Part shown: positions 8,365 through 16,590 of the stretch, one piece after another | Numbering within the stretch: position 1 is the first letter of the stretch | How the letters are laid out: the number at the start of each line of letters is the position of its first letter | DNA from: DASTBU01 sp035711845 | GTDB taxonomy: Bacteria > Acidobacteriota > Vicinamibacteria > Vicinamibacterales > 2-12-FULL-66-21 | DNA length: 42,219 nucleotides | Reading direction: 5' to 3' | Assembly (NCBI GenBank): GCA_035711845.1 | Contig: DASTBU010000108.1 | Coordinates: 1-42,219 of the forward strand | Program-made: the position numbers and the translations under genes | Notes under the pieces: generated by a model | The model's database searches: none | The model's input: only the letters and a program-made list of their open reading frames with translations | Told to the model about the DNA's origin: nothing

Positions 8365-9948
8365 TCAGACTGATGCCGACGAGCGGTGCGGATTTGCCAG
8401 CTCGCGGAGCTTGTAACGCTGAAGCTTGCCCGTCGCGGTCCTCGGCAGATCCGGGACGAACTCGATCCATCGCGGGAACTTGTAGGGCGCGAGCCTCGCC
8501 TTGACGAACGCCTGCAGTTCCTCGACCAGCGCCCTATCGCCGCTGTGGCCCGGACGGAGCACGACGAAGGCCACCGGCTTGACGAGCCGCTCGTCGTCTT
8601 CCCGGCCGACCACGCCGCATTCCAGCACGGCGGGATGCGCTGCGAGCGTACTTTCGACCTCCGCCGGCGAGACCCAGTAACCGCCGGCCTTGAGCATGTC
8701 GTCCGAGCGCCCCTTGTACCAGAAGTAGCCATCCGCATCGCGGCTGTACTTGTCGCCGGTTCTGATCCACTCGCCCTGGATCGTGGCCTTCGTCTGCTCG
8801 TGCCGGTTCCAGTAGTACGCGAATGCGGAGTCGCCCTTGACGAGCAGGTCCCCGACCTCGCCGGCAGGCAGATCCGCTCCGTCACCACCGACGATGCGCG
8901 CCTCGTATCCGGGAACGAGCTCGCCGCTCGAGCCTGGACGCACACGCCCGGGGCGGTTCGAGATAAACGTGTGCAGCATCTCGGTGGATCCGATGCCGTC
9001 GAGGATGTCGATTCCGAAGCGGGCCTTCCATCTCTCGTACAGGCTGGCGGCCAGCGGCTCGCCCGCCGAGCTGCACAGGCGCACACTGGACATGTCGACC
9101 GGGGTTCCCGCGTCGATGACCGTCAGCATCGCGGCGTAGGCTGTGGGCACGCCATAGAAAACCGTCGGCCGATATCGGCTCACGATATCGAAGCAGGTCG
9201 CCGGATCTGGCTTGCCGCGCCACAGGATCGTGGAGGCCCCCACCGAGAACGGAAAGTAGAGCGCGTTGCCGAGCCCATAGGCGAAGAACAGCCGGGCAAC
9301 CGAGAAGGTGCGGTCAGTGGCGGTCAGTGCCAGGACTCCGCGGCCGGTAGCGGCGGCGCAGACCAGCAGATCGTGATGAAGGTGGACGGTGCCTTTGGGA
9401 AAACCCGTGGTGCCCGACGAGTACAGCCAGAGTGCCGCATCGTCCTTGCTTGTATCAGCCGGCGTCAGCTCCCGAGAGCCCTGTGCGAGGGCCGCATGCA
9501 AGCTGTCCTGGCCGGCCGAGGCGGCGCCGACCTCCAGGACGTGCTCGAGGTGCCGCACGTCGGATCGGACGGCGTCGATTGCGGGACGCTGTTCTCGTGA
9601 AACGACGAGAACGCGCGCCCGGCAATCGTTGAGCAGGTACGCGTACTCGGGCGGCGTGAGGAGTGTGTTGACTGGTACGGGGACAGCGCCAATCTTCATG
9701 GCACCGAAGAAGGTGAAGACGAACTCGGGGCAATCGGGCAGGAGGATCATGACGCGTTCTTCCTGCCGGACGCCCCTGGCCAGGAGGGCGTTGCCGGTGC
9801 GGTTCACTGCGGCGAGCACGTCCGCATAGGTCGCGTGCGTCCCCTGATTGGCGTCGATGACGGCAACCTGCTGGCCGCGTCCGGCGCGCACGTTGCCATC
9901 GACGAACAGCGTCGCGGCGTTGAGGCGATCGGGAATTGCGAAGTCCAT
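8365..9948 (-). CDS. Benzoate-CoA-ligase-family acyl-CoA synthetase
   Basis: A 527-residue ANL-superfamily adenylating enzyme that would form an acyl- or aroyl-AMP and then a CoA thioester. It contains the P-loop-like LWLYSSGTTGFPKGTVHLHHD, the FFAYGLGNALYFPFSVGAS region, LDGIGSTEMLHTFISN (A5-like motif), EWIRTGDKYSRDADGYFWYKGRSDDMLK and the C-terminal catalytic lysine motif LPRTATGKLQRYKLRE. The N-terminal MDFAIPDRLNAATLFVD and the SNRPGRVRPGSSG stretch are typical of benzoate-CoA ligases, but the substrate could be another aryl acid. The ATG at 9948 has an AGGA at 8 nt and is preferred to a start at 9978. The flavin oxidase ends 76 bp upstream on the same strand, so the two may be cotranscribed. 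No ring-reducing or beta-oxidation genes are nearby. Confidence 0.88.
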   Translation of the reverse strand: MDFAIPDRLNAATLFVDGNVRAGRGQQVAVIDANQGTHATYADVLAAVNRTGNALLARGVRQEERVMILLPDCPEFVFTFFGAMKIGAVPVPVNTLLTPPEYAYLLNDCRARVLVVSREQRPAIDAVRSDVRHLEHVLEVGAASAGQDSLHAALAQGSRELTPADTSKDDAALWLYSSGTTGFPKGTVHLHHDLLVCAAATGRGVLALTATDRTFSVARLFFAYGLGNALYFPFSVGASTILWRGKPDPATCFDIVSRYRPTVFYGVPTAYAAMLTVIDAGTPVDMSSVRLCSSAGEPLAASLYERWKARFGIDILDGIGSTEMLHTFISNRPGRVRPGSSGELVPGYEARIVGGDGADLPAGEVGDLLVKGDSAFAYYWNRHEQTKATIQGEWIRTGDKYSRDADGYFWYKGRSDDMLKAGGYWVSPAEVESTLAAHPAVLECGVVGREDDERLVKPVAFVVLRPGHSGDRALVEELQAFVKARLAPYKFPRWIEFVPDLPRTATGKLQRYKLRELANPHRSSASV

Positions 9949-10024
9949 CTCGGCGTTCCTGGTTTCGGCAGGCCGCACGCCTTTGCCGAGGCTGGGCGTT
10001 TCGGGACGAACCCAGTACGAGCAA

Positions 10025-11380
10025 TCACGCCGGCTTGATGTTTGCGTTCAGCCGGAACAGGTTGTTCGGATCGTACTTCGCCTTGATCTCGGACAGCCGC
10101 TTGAAGTTGAGTCCGTACGCCTGCTGCACGCGGTCGTCTCCTTCGTCGTCTCCCAGCTCGTTCACGTAGACGCCGCCCTGGGCATATGGGCGGAGTGCCT
10201 GCCAGGTTTCGCGGACCCACTGGATGTTCGCCGCGTTCTGCGTCGCGTCGTTCCACAACGAGTAGATGCCCATGTGGAGGCCGCCGCGGTGCGGATAGGC
10301 GGTCGCATCGGGCGCGACCCGTGTCGCCGCCCCGTGAATGGGAAAGAAGAGAATCGACGACAACGGCGACGGCACTCGGCTGTGGGCGTCGATTGCCGTC
10401 TTGAGGATCTCGTCGCTCACCTCGTCGATGAAGTCGGCCTTCCAGTAGTTCAGCAGGTTCGGCGGCATCGCCTGATCGAGCAGCGACTGCAGGCCCAGAT
10501 AGGGAATCGGCCCGATGACGTCCATGATGGGCGTGCCGAACTGCTTGATCGGCCGCACCACCTTCAACCCGTCTTCCACAGCGCCCGAGTACGCCACGGC
10601 GATGGCGCACGCCCTCTGTCCGTCGGGCCCGGTCATCAGCACCGCAGCCGCGGTCAGCTCGTCGGGCGCCTTGCGCATCGTGTTCGCATAGAACTCGAGC
10701 ACGTCCGCCGCTTTGTTGAAGGGATGAACGATGAGACCGCCGACGATCTCCGGCCCGAGAGGGTGCAACCGGTACTCGAAGGACGTCACGGCGCCGAAGT
10801 TTCCACCGCCGCCGCGAAGGGCCCAGAAGAGGTCGCCGTTCTCGCTCTCGCTTGCATGCACCAGTTCGCCGCTGGCAAGCACCACGTCGGCGCTGATCAG
10901 GTTGTCCACCGTCATGCCGAACCGGCCGCCCAGCCACCCGAAGCCGCCGCCGAGCGTCAGGCCGGCTATTCCCGTGTCCCCGACGGTCCCGCCCGTCGTG
11001 GCCAGACCGAACGCCTGCGTCTCGCGGTCGAACTCCGTCCACCGCAGGCCGGGCTCGGCGCGCGCGGTGCGCGCCACCGGATCAACCCGGATGCCCTTCA
11101 TCTCCGAGAAGTCGACGACGATCCCGTCGTCGCAGGTGGCCCGCCCGGCGACGTTGTGGGCGCCGCCGCGGATGGCGAGCGGCAGCCGTGCGTCGCGCGC
11201 GAAGTTGACCGCGGCGATGACATCCACAGCCGAGCGGCACCGAAGAATCGCTGCGGGACGTTTGTCGATTATCGCGTTCCAGACACGCCGGCCCTCCTCG
11301 TAGCCGGGGTCATCGCACGTGATGACCGCGCCACGGTGGACTCTTCTCAATTCGTCGATGCTGCCGAGCCCCACGGCCAT
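10025..11380 (-). CDS. FAD-linked oxidoreductase of the berberine-bridge/6-HDNO family
   Basis: A 451-residue enzyme of the VAO/PCMH fold. The FAD domain has AILRCRSAVDVIAAVNFAR, then IRGGAHNVAGR, where His75 aligns with the histidine that covalently holds FAD in 6-hydroxy-D-nicotine oxidase. TVGDTGIAGLTLGGGFGWLG lacks the second (cysteine) attachment site of bicovalent members, so single attachment is expected. The BBE C-terminal motif KYDPNNLFRLNANIKP ends the protein. It would oxidise an alcohol, amine or sugar-like substrate with O2; substrate unknown. The ATG at 11380 has an AGGAGG 5 nt upstream, which decides the start over a longer reading frame to 11530 that runs into a repeat. The acyl-CoA ligase follows it. 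Confidence 0.9.
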   Translation of the reverse strand: MAVGLGSIDELRRVHRGAVITCDDPGYEEGRRVWNAIIDKRPAAILRCRSAVDVIAAVNFARDARLPLAIRGGAHNVAGRATCDDGIVVDFSEMKGIRVDPVARTARAEPGLRWTEFDRETQAFGLATTGGTVGDTGIAGLTLGGGFGWLGGRFGMTVDNLISADVVLASGELVHASESENGDLFWALRGGGGNFGAVTSFEYRLHPLGPEIVGGLIVHPFNKAADVLEFYANTMRKAPDELTAAAVLMTGPDGQRACAIAVAYSGAVEDGLKVVRPIKQFGTPIMDVIGPIPYLGLQSLLDQAMPPNLLNYWKADFIDEVSDEILKTAIDAHSRVPSPLSSILFFPIHGAATRVAPDATAYPHRGGLHMGIYSLWNDATQNAANIQWVRETWQALRPYAQGGVYVNELGDDEGDDRVQQAYGLNFKRLSEIKAKYDPNNLFRLNANIKPA

Positions 11381-11458
11381 GGTGACCTCCTGCCGAGTCC
11401 CCCTACTTGCACAACTGCGGGATTCGAGGGTGACAGGGTACCTCAGGTGTGCTGTCGG

Positions 11459-11590
11459 ATGCCACGTGCGACGTGCGGCTTTGTCACGTGCGACGTGCGG
11501 GGTGCTACGGTGCGACGTGCGGCTTGTCACGTGCGACGTGCGGCGTGCTCGTGCGGCGTGCCACGTGCGACGTGCTCGTGCGGCGTGCGG
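11459..11590. repeat. Intergenic low-complexity repeat, GTGCGACGTG words
   Basis: Five copies of GTGCGACGTG begin at 11466, 11488, 11510, 11531 and 11565, spaced 22, 22, 21 and 34 bp apart and joined by variants of CGGCTTGTCAC and CGGCGTGCTC. Much of the sequence is built from CACGTG/GACGTG words, so each unit is partly self-complementary. It occupies the region between the divergent starts at 11380 and 11668. The rest of that 287-bp gap shows no gene. No nuclease genes or unique spacers occur, so it is not CRISPR. Confidence 0.8.
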
Positions 11591-11667
11591 TCGCTTCGGC
11601 CTGGCCCCGACCGACGACGGACTACGGGTTACGGACCGCGGTACGGAAACAGTGTTAACGTATCGCC

Positions 11668-12318
11668 ATGAAAAAGCTGGCTATCGGGTGTATCGGAGTC
11701 CTCCTGCTCCTTGGTCTGGTGGCGGCGGGCGTTGCCTATTACACCTATCGCCAGCTCCGCTCCACCATCGTCCAGTTCGCGGAGCTGGGGGAGATTGCTG
11801 ACATCGAGCGCCGCGTTCGCGTGCAGGACGCGTTCGCTCCCCCCACCTCGGAGGAGCTCAGCCGCGAGCAGATCGAGCGGCTCGTCCGCGTGCAGACACT
11901 CGTCGTCCAGCGCCTTGGCGAGCGCGTGGACGACTTCGAGACACGGTACAAAACGCTGTCGGAAAAGAAGAACGCAACGATCGCCGACGCCCCGGCAATC
12001 CTCGCGGCGTACCGCGACATGGCATCCGCCTGGCTCGAAGCGAAGCGCACCCAGGTCGAGGCGCTCAACGAAGTCGGGTTCTCGCTCGAGGAGTATCGGT
12101 GGGTCCGCGATCAGGCGTACCGCGCGCTCGGCGCGCCGTATGTCGACTTCGACATCGGGCGCCTCGTCGAGGACGTGCGGCGCGGCGCGAAGCAGACCGA
12201 GGTCGGGAAGCTGCGCGGGGCGATGGGCCCCGCTGGCCCGGAAGCCAACCGGAAGCTCGTCGAGGCGTTCAAGAAGCAGCTCGAGGCCAACATCGCGCTC
12301 GCCTCGTTCGGGCTCTGA
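11668..12318 (+). CDS. Hypothetical membrane-anchored protein
   Basis: A 216-residue protein I do not recognise. The N-terminus (MKKLAIGCIGVLLLLGLVAAGVAYYTYRQL) is two lysines followed by about 20 hydrophobic residues, a signal anchor or signal peptide. The remainder is charged and strongly helical (for example SEELSREQIERLVRVQTL and DDFETRYKTLSEKKN), suggesting a periplasmic helical or coiled-coil bundle, with a repeated Q/R-rich pattern and no cysteines beyond the anchor. Its codon use and GC resemble the neighbours. It is followed convergently by dihydropyrimidinase with a 110-bp gap, and upstream lies the GTGCGACGTG repeat. No Shine-Dalgarno sequence is apparent before the ATG. Function unknown. 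Confidence 0.75.
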   Translation: MKKLAIGCIGVLLLLGLVAAGVAYYTYRQLRSTIVQFAELGEIADIERRVRVQDAFAPPTSEELSREQIERLVRVQTLVVQRLGERVDDFETRYKTLSEKKNATIADAPAILAAYRDMASAWLEAKRTQVEALNEVGFSLEEYRWVRDQAYRALGAPYVDFDIGRLVEDVRRGAKQTEVGKLRGAMGPAGPEANRKLVEAFKKQLEANIALASFGL

Positions 12319-12428
12319 TTCGGCGCTCCCACCGCCCCCCGCCTGAGGCCAGCGTTAACGGCTGGGTCCTCATGTCCGAGGCCTCCGTGCCTCCGCGTCG
12401 CCGTGCTGTCCGTTCCTGTCCCCCTGGC

Positions 12429-13805
12429 CTACCCCCGCGCCCCTCGTTTCAGGAACGCCCCCGACCCCGCACGGCCCACGAACTTGCCACCGTCGATGAC
12501 CACGCGCCCGCGCGAGATCACCGTGTCGGCTGCACCGGTGACCTCCCGGCCCTCGTACGGGTTGTAATCCACCTTCATGTGCAGTGTCTTCGCCGAGAGA
12601 CGGACCTTCTTCTCCGGATCGAAGATGACGAGGTCGGCGTCGGAGCCGGGCGCGATGGTCCCCTTGCGCGGGAACAGGCCGAAGATCTTCGCGGGCGACG
12701 TGGAGGTCAGCTCCACGAACCGGCTCAACGAGATGCGACCCGGGCGGACCCCGCCGTCGTACACGAGGCTCATTCGTGTTTCGATTCCTGGCGCGCCGTT
12801 CGGGATCTTCGAGAAGTCACCCTCGCCGAGCGTCTTCTGCTCCTTCATGCAGAACGGGCAATGGTCCGTCGAGATCGCCTGCAGGTCGTTGAACGCGAGG
12901 CCGCGCCACAGGCGCTCCTGCGTCTCTTGCGGCCTGAGCGGCGGGCTCATCACGTACTTCGCCCCCTCGAACCCGGGCTCCTCGTAGTTGTCGTACGAGA
13001 GGAAGAGGTACTGCGGGCACGTTTCGGCGAACGCCGGCAGCCCGCGATCGCGGGCCTCGGTCACCATGTCGAGCGCTTCGGCCGCCGACAGGTGCACGAT
13101 GTAGATCGGCACGTCCGCGATCTCCGCGAGCGCGATCGCCCGGTGCGTGGCCTCTGCCTCCGCGCGGGCAGGCCGCGTCAGCGCGTGGTATTTGGGCGCG
13201 GTCTTCCCCTCGGCGAGCGCGTTCTTGACGAGCACGTCGATGACCCCGCCGTTCTCGGCGTGCATACAGATCATCCCGCCGTTCTTCCCCGTCCGCAGCA
13301 GCGCCCGGAAGATACTCGCATCGTCGAGCATGAACACGCCGGGGTAGGCCATGAAGAGCTTGAACGACGTCACCCCCTGACGCACCAGCGCGTCCATCTC
13401 GAGCTCCACCTGATCGGTCAGCTCGGTCACAATCATGTGAAAGCCGTAGTCGATGGCGGCCTTTCCCTCGGCCTTCTTCATCCAGGTTTCCCACGCGTGA
13501 TGGAGCGTCTGGCCGCGATACTGGATCGCAAAGTCCACGATCGTCGTGGTACCGCCGTGCGCCGCCGCAACCGTCCCGGACTCGAAGTCGTCGGCCGACG
13601 TCGTCCCGCCGAACGGCATGTCGAGGTGCGTGTGCACATCGATGCCTCCGGGGAAGACATACTTGCCCTGCGCATCGATGACCCGCTCGGCCGGCATCGT
13701 GAGCGTGGTCCCGATCGTGGTGATCCTCTCGCCCTCGACGAGGATGTCCCCCTGGTATTGATCCGACGCCGTGACGATCGTCCCGTTCCTGATCAGAAGA
13801 GCCAT
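12429..13805 (-). CDS. hydA: Dihydropyrimidinase / D-hydantoinase
   Basis: A 458-residue cyclic amidohydrolase that opens dihydrouracil or dihydrothymine to N-carbamoyl-beta-amino acids. Metal ligands are visible: His58 and His60 in GGIDVHTHLDMPFGG, the lysine to be carbamylated (Lys149) in GVTSFKLFMAYPG, histidines in MICMHAENG and IYIVHLSAAEA, and the catalytic aspartate in AISTDHCPF. Length is normal for the family (about 460). I chose the ATG at 13805; the frame remains open to 14765, but that portion is antisense to preA and a repeat. It is divergent from the dehydrogenase-transporter operon, which favours dihydropyrimidinase over an unrelated hydantoinase; the exact substrate cannot be read from sequence. 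This corresponds to PydB in reductive pyrimidine breakdown. Confidence 0.93.
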   Translation of the reverse strand: MALLIRNGTIVTASDQYQGDILVEGERITTIGTTLTMPAERVIDAQGKYVFPGGIDVHTHLDMPFGGTTSADDFESGTVAAAHGGTTTIVDFAIQYRGQTLHHAWETWMKKAEGKAAIDYGFHMIVTELTDQVELEMDALVRQGVTSFKLFMAYPGVFMLDDASIFRALLRTGKNGGMICMHAENGGVIDVLVKNALAEGKTAPKYHALTRPARAEAEATHRAIALAEIADVPIYIVHLSAAEALDMVTEARDRGLPAFAETCPQYLFLSYDNYEEPGFEGAKYVMSPPLRPQETQERLWRGLAFNDLQAISTDHCPFCMKEQKTLGEGDFSKIPNGAPGIETRMSLVYDGGVRPGRISLSRFVELTSTSPAKIFGLFPRKGTIAPGSDADLVIFDPEKKVRLSAKTLHMKVDYNPYEGREVTGAADTVISRGRVVIDGGKFVGRAGSGAFLKRGARG

Positions 13806-13821
13806 GCGCACCGCTCCGCTC

Positions 13822-13900
13822 TGAACCTTGAACCCAAGAACCCTTTGAACCCAAGAACCCCTTTGAACCCTGGAACCTTGAACCCTGAACCCTGAACCCC
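13822..13900. repeat. Intergenic low-complexity repeat, TTGAACCC words
   Basis: About 79 bp made of GAACCC-type words (CTTGAACCC, AAGAACCC, TTTGAACCC, CCTGAACCC) lying between the divergent hydA and preA starts. The plus strand contains several TTGAAC hexamers, which resemble -35 boxes; the perfect -10 of preA follows at 13904. No coding potential. Confidence 0.8.
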
Positions 13901-13903
13901 GAT

Positions 13904-13909
13904 TATAAT
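13904..13909 (+). promoter_or_regulatory. -10 box (TATAAT) upstream of preA
   Basis: A perfect TATAAT lies 26 bp before the ATG at 13936. A TTGAAC word from the repeat begins at 13878 with a long 20-bp spacer, so the -35 assignment is uncertain. A GAGG at 13923-13926 provides a ribosome-binding site 9 nt before the ATG. Confidence 0.5.
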
Positions 13910-13935
13910 GACCCCCTTTCCCGAGGGCCTCGATT

Positions 13936-15066
13936 ATGGTCACACGGCTCGCCGTCACGTTCACGGGGCTGCACTTCGAGAACCCGTTCCTGCTCGCCTC
14001 GGCTCCGCCGACCGAGTCCGACAGCAACATCATGCGCGCGTTCGAGGCCGGATGGGGCGGGGTCGTGACCAAGACGATCGGCCTCCATCCTGTCGTCAAT
14101 GTCGCGGGGCCCAGGACGAAGTTCATCCGCGCCATGCCGGACTCCCCGCACCTCTCGATGCAGAAGCGGCCGGGGACAGCCTTGCACTCGTCGTGGAACT
14201 GGGAGCTGATCTCCGACAAGACCATCGAGTGGTGGGCGCCCCGGCTGGGGCGAATCAAGCAGGCGCATCCGACGCGGATCCTGGTCGCGTCGATCATGGC
14301 TGGTTCGGGCAGCGACGAAGAGCTCCGGAACTGGCAGGTGCTGGCGAAGACGTGCCAGGACGAGGGCGTGGATGCGCTCGAGCTGAACCTGTCCTGTCCG
14401 CACATGGATCGCAAGGACATGGGATCGAACATCGGCAAGGACCAGGAGCTCATCTCCATCGTGGCGCAGGTCGTCAAGGAGGTCGCGCACGTCCCTATCT
14501 GGGCCAAGCTGACACCTTCCACCACCGACATCGTCGAAGAGGCGCGCGGGGCGTTCCTTGGCGGCGCCGATGCGATCTCGTCGTCCAATACTTTCCCATC
14601 GCTGCCGCTCATCGATCCCGAGACGCTCGAGTTCGAGATGAACGTGGATGGGCTGGTGTCGAGCGGCGGCCTCGGCGGCCCCGCCATCCTGCCGCAGTCG
14701 CTGGCGAAGATGGCGCAGCTCACGCAAGCTTTTCCGGATCGGGTATTCTCGGGGATTGGCGGCATTGCCGAGTTTGCGCACGCCCTGAATTACTTCCTGC
14801 TCGGCTGTGGGACGGTCCAGGTGTGTACGGCGGCCATGCTCGACCACGCGATCGGCCCGAACGTGATCAAGGAGCTCACCTCCAGCATGGAGGCGACGAT
14901 GGAACGGCACGGCTGGTCGAACCTCGAGGAGTTTCGCGGCCTCCGGCGCGACAAAGTGGTCGTCCACTCGCGGATCCGGCGGCCGGATTCGAAGGCGTAT
15001 CACGGCGGGTACGAGGAGGGCTACGCGGCTGCCGACGTGTCGCCGGGCCTGGAACGGCAAGGGTGA
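13936..15066 (+). CDS. preA: Dihydropyrimidine dehydrogenase catalytic subunit-like (PreA-type), lacking the ferredoxin domain
   Basis: A 376-residue FMN-binding TIM barrel of the dihydroorotate/dihydropyrimidine dehydrogenase family. It has FTGLHFENPFLLASAPPTES, GWGGVVTKTIGLHPVVN, LVASIMAGSGSDEEL, LELNLSCPHMDRKDMGSNIG, IWAKLTPSTTDIVEEA and FSGIGGIAEFAHALNYFLLGC followed by GTVQVCTAAM. It would interconvert uracil/thymine and their 5,6-dihydro forms. Bacterial PreA proteins usually continue with two 4Fe-4S motifs; here the chain stops after EGYAAADVSPGLERQG and no CxxCxxC motif exists. No preT partner is next to it, so the electron donor is unclear. The GTG of the transporter overlaps its stop codon (GTGA at 15063-15066), linking the two. 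Its neighbours (hydA, NCS1 carrier, mmsA) support a catabolic role. Confidence 0.9.
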   Translation: MVTRLAVTFTGLHFENPFLLASAPPTESDSNIMRAFEAGWGGVVTKTIGLHPVVNVAGPRTKFIRAMPDSPHLSMQKRPGTALHSSWNWELISDKTIEWWAPRLGRIKQAHPTRILVASIMAGSGSDEELRNWQVLAKTCQDEGVDALELNLSCPHMDRKDMGSNIGKDQELISIVAQVVKEVAHVPIWAKLTPSTTDIVEEARGAFLGGADAISSSNTFPSLPLIDPETLEFEMNVDGLVSSGGLGGPAILPQSLAKMAQLTQAFPDRVFSGIGGIAEFAHALNYFLLGCGTVQVCTAAMLDHAIGPNVIKELTSSMEATMERHGWSNLEEFRGLRRDKVVVHSRIRRPDSKAYHGGYEEGYAAADVSPGLERQG

Positions 15067-16544
15067 GCACGACCACGCCGCCGCACGACTTCGTCGAGGT
15101 CACCGAGGATCTGTCGTCCAGCCCGCTCTGGAACCCGGATCTCGCGCCGACGCCTCTCGAGAGACGGACCTGGTCCACCTATCACATCGCCGCGCTTTGG
15201 ATCGGCATGAGCGTGGTGATCACGACGTACACGCTCGCCTCGGGGCTGATGCAGCAAGGTATGACCTGGCTCCAGGCGATGCTCACGATCCTGCTCGGCA
15301 ACCTCGTCGTGCTCGTGCCGATGATTCTCAACGCCCACGCGGGCACGAAGTACGGGATCTCGTTTCCGGTGCTGTGCCGCGCCAGCTTCGGGGTGAAGGG
15401 GGCGAACGTTCCGGCGATCCTGCGAGCACTGGTGGCGTGCGGCTGGTTCGGCATCCAGACGTGGATCGGCGGGCTGGCACTCAACACGCTGCTCGCCGCC
15501 GCGTGGCCCGCCTGGGCAGCGACGCCGGGAAACGTGTGGATCGCGTTTGCGATCTTCTGGCTGGTGCAGGTCGCGTTCATCATTGGAGGTCTGGAGGGGA
15601 TCAAGAAGCTCGAAGGATGGTCGGCGCCGCTGCTGCTGGCCGGCGGCGCGCTGCTGCTGCTCTGGGCCATCCGGCACGGCGGCGGGCTCGGCTACATCCT
15701 CGAGGAGTCTTCGCGTATCCAGACCGCGCACGTGCCCTTCTGGCAGCTGTTTCCCGCGGCTCTGACCGCAAACGTCGGGTACTGGGCCACGCTCAGCCTG
15801 AACATCCCGGACTTCACGCGCTACGCCCGCAGCCAGCGTTCGCAGGCGCTCGGGCAGGCGCTCGGGCTGCCGGCCACGATGACGGCCTTCGCCTTCATCG
15901 GCGTCGCGGTCACGAGCGCGACGATCGTCATCTTCGGCGAGGCCATCTGGGATCCAGTCGTGCTGATCTCGCGGATCGGCAGTCCGGCCGTGATCATCTT
16001 CGGTGCGCTCATCGTGCTCCTCGCGCAGTTGACGACGAACATGGCGGCAAACGTCGTGTCGCCCGCGAACGACTTCTCGAGCCTGGCGCCGCGTCGAATC
16101 AGTTACGTGACCGGTGGCCTGATCACGGCCGTGATCGGGATCGTGATGTTGCCGTGGAAGCTGTACGCGGATGCGGGAGCGTATATCTTCACGTGGTTGA
16201 TCGGATACTCGAGCCTGATGGGCGCGATTGGGGGCATCCTGATCGGCGACTACTGGATTCTGCGGGGCCGCGCCTTGTCGTCGGTCGATCTGTTCAAACC
16301 GAACGGCGCCTACACGTACAGTGCAGGCGTCAACGTCAAGGCGATGGCCGCGCTCGTTCTGGCGATCTTGCCGGTCGTCCCAGGATTCCTGCGCGCTGCC
16401 ATCACGCCGGGCGGCCAGGTATCGAACCCGGCCTTTCTGGATCAGCTCTACACCTACGCATGGTTCGTGACCTTCGGCCTGAGCTTCTGCCTCTACTTGG
16501 TACTCATGAAATCGCGCGATCGCGCGATCACCCGATTAGTTTGA
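15063..16544 (+). CDS. NCS1-family nucleobase:cation symporter
   Basis: A 493-residue inner-membrane carrier with about 12 hydrophobic segments. The NCS1 N-terminal signature (NPDLAPTPLERRTWSTYHIAALW, split here as NPDLAPTPLERRTW then STYHIAALWIGM) is clear. Later come GTKYGISFPVLCRASFGVKG, ALVACGWFGIQTWIGG, TLSLNIPDFTRYARSQ, TTNMAANVVSPANDFSSLAP and GDYWILRGRAL. Members import uracil, allantoin, hydantoins or cytosine with H+ or Na+. Its place directly after the PreA-like gene, with a GTG start overlapping the preA stop, makes uracil, thymine or a dihydropyrimidine the likely substrate. The last residues (KSRDRAITRLV) are encoded by a GATCGCGC-type repeat also found near peptidase T. Confidence 0.9.
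   Translation: MSTTTPPHDFVEVTEDLSSSPLWNPDLAPTPLERRTWSTYHIAALWIGMSVVITTYTLASGLMQQGMTWLQAMLTILLGNLVVLVPMILNAHAGTKYGISFPVLCRASFGVKGANVPAILRALVACGWFGIQTWIGGLALNTLLAAAWPAWAATPGNVWIAFAIFWLVQVAFIIGGLEGIKKLEGWSAPLLLAGGALLLLWAIRHGGGLGYILEESSRIQTAHVPFWQLFPAALTANVGYWATLSLNIPDFTRYARSQRSQALGQALGLPATMTAFAFIGVAVTSATIVIFGEAIWDPVVLISRIGSPAVIIFGALIVLLAQLTTNMAANVVSPANDFSSLAPRRISYVTGGLITAVIGIVMLPWKLYADAGAYIFTWLIGYSSLMGAIGGILIGDYWILRGRALSSVDLFKPNGAYTYSAGVNVKAMAALVLAILPVVPGFLRAAITPGGQVSNPAFLDQLYTYAWFVTFGLSFCLYLVLMKSRDRAITRLV
16508..16540. repeat. GATCGCGC/GATCACCC word repeat at the 3' end of the transporter gene
   Basis: The block 16510-16537 consists of ATCGCGCG, ATCGCGCG and ATCACCCG words. It encodes the final residues of the transporter and ends at its stop codon. 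The same words make up the 39525-39637 element, so this is a dispersed family. Confidence 0.6.
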
Positions 16545-16590
16545 CACCCCTTCGACCGTCGGTTAGTGTTCGGACAGGAGTACCCCCACC

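Noticed and set aside
11459..11590. A CRISPR array
   Set aside because: The repeats are only about 10-17 bp, the intervening DNA is made of the same words instead of unique spacers, and there are no cas genes.
12319..12428. A CCTCCGTGCCTCCGCGTC stretch as another word repeat
   Set aside because: It is too short and has too few copies to call.
14380..14450. Loss of the active-site cysteine in the PreA-like protein compared with mammalian DPD
   Set aside because: As I recall it, E. coli PreA also lacks a cysteine at this position (MGSDVGQ), so the MGSNIG seen here fits the bacterial subunit and is not evidence of a dead enzyme.
13806..14765. N-terminal extension of dihydropyrimidinase by 320 codons
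   Set aside because: The extension crosses the TTGAACCC repeat and preA; the hydantoinase domain begins at the ATG at 13805.
13908..15062. N-terminal extension of the NCS1 transporter through preA
   Set aside because: The transporter family starts at the GTG at 15063; the upstream frame is a shadow of preA.
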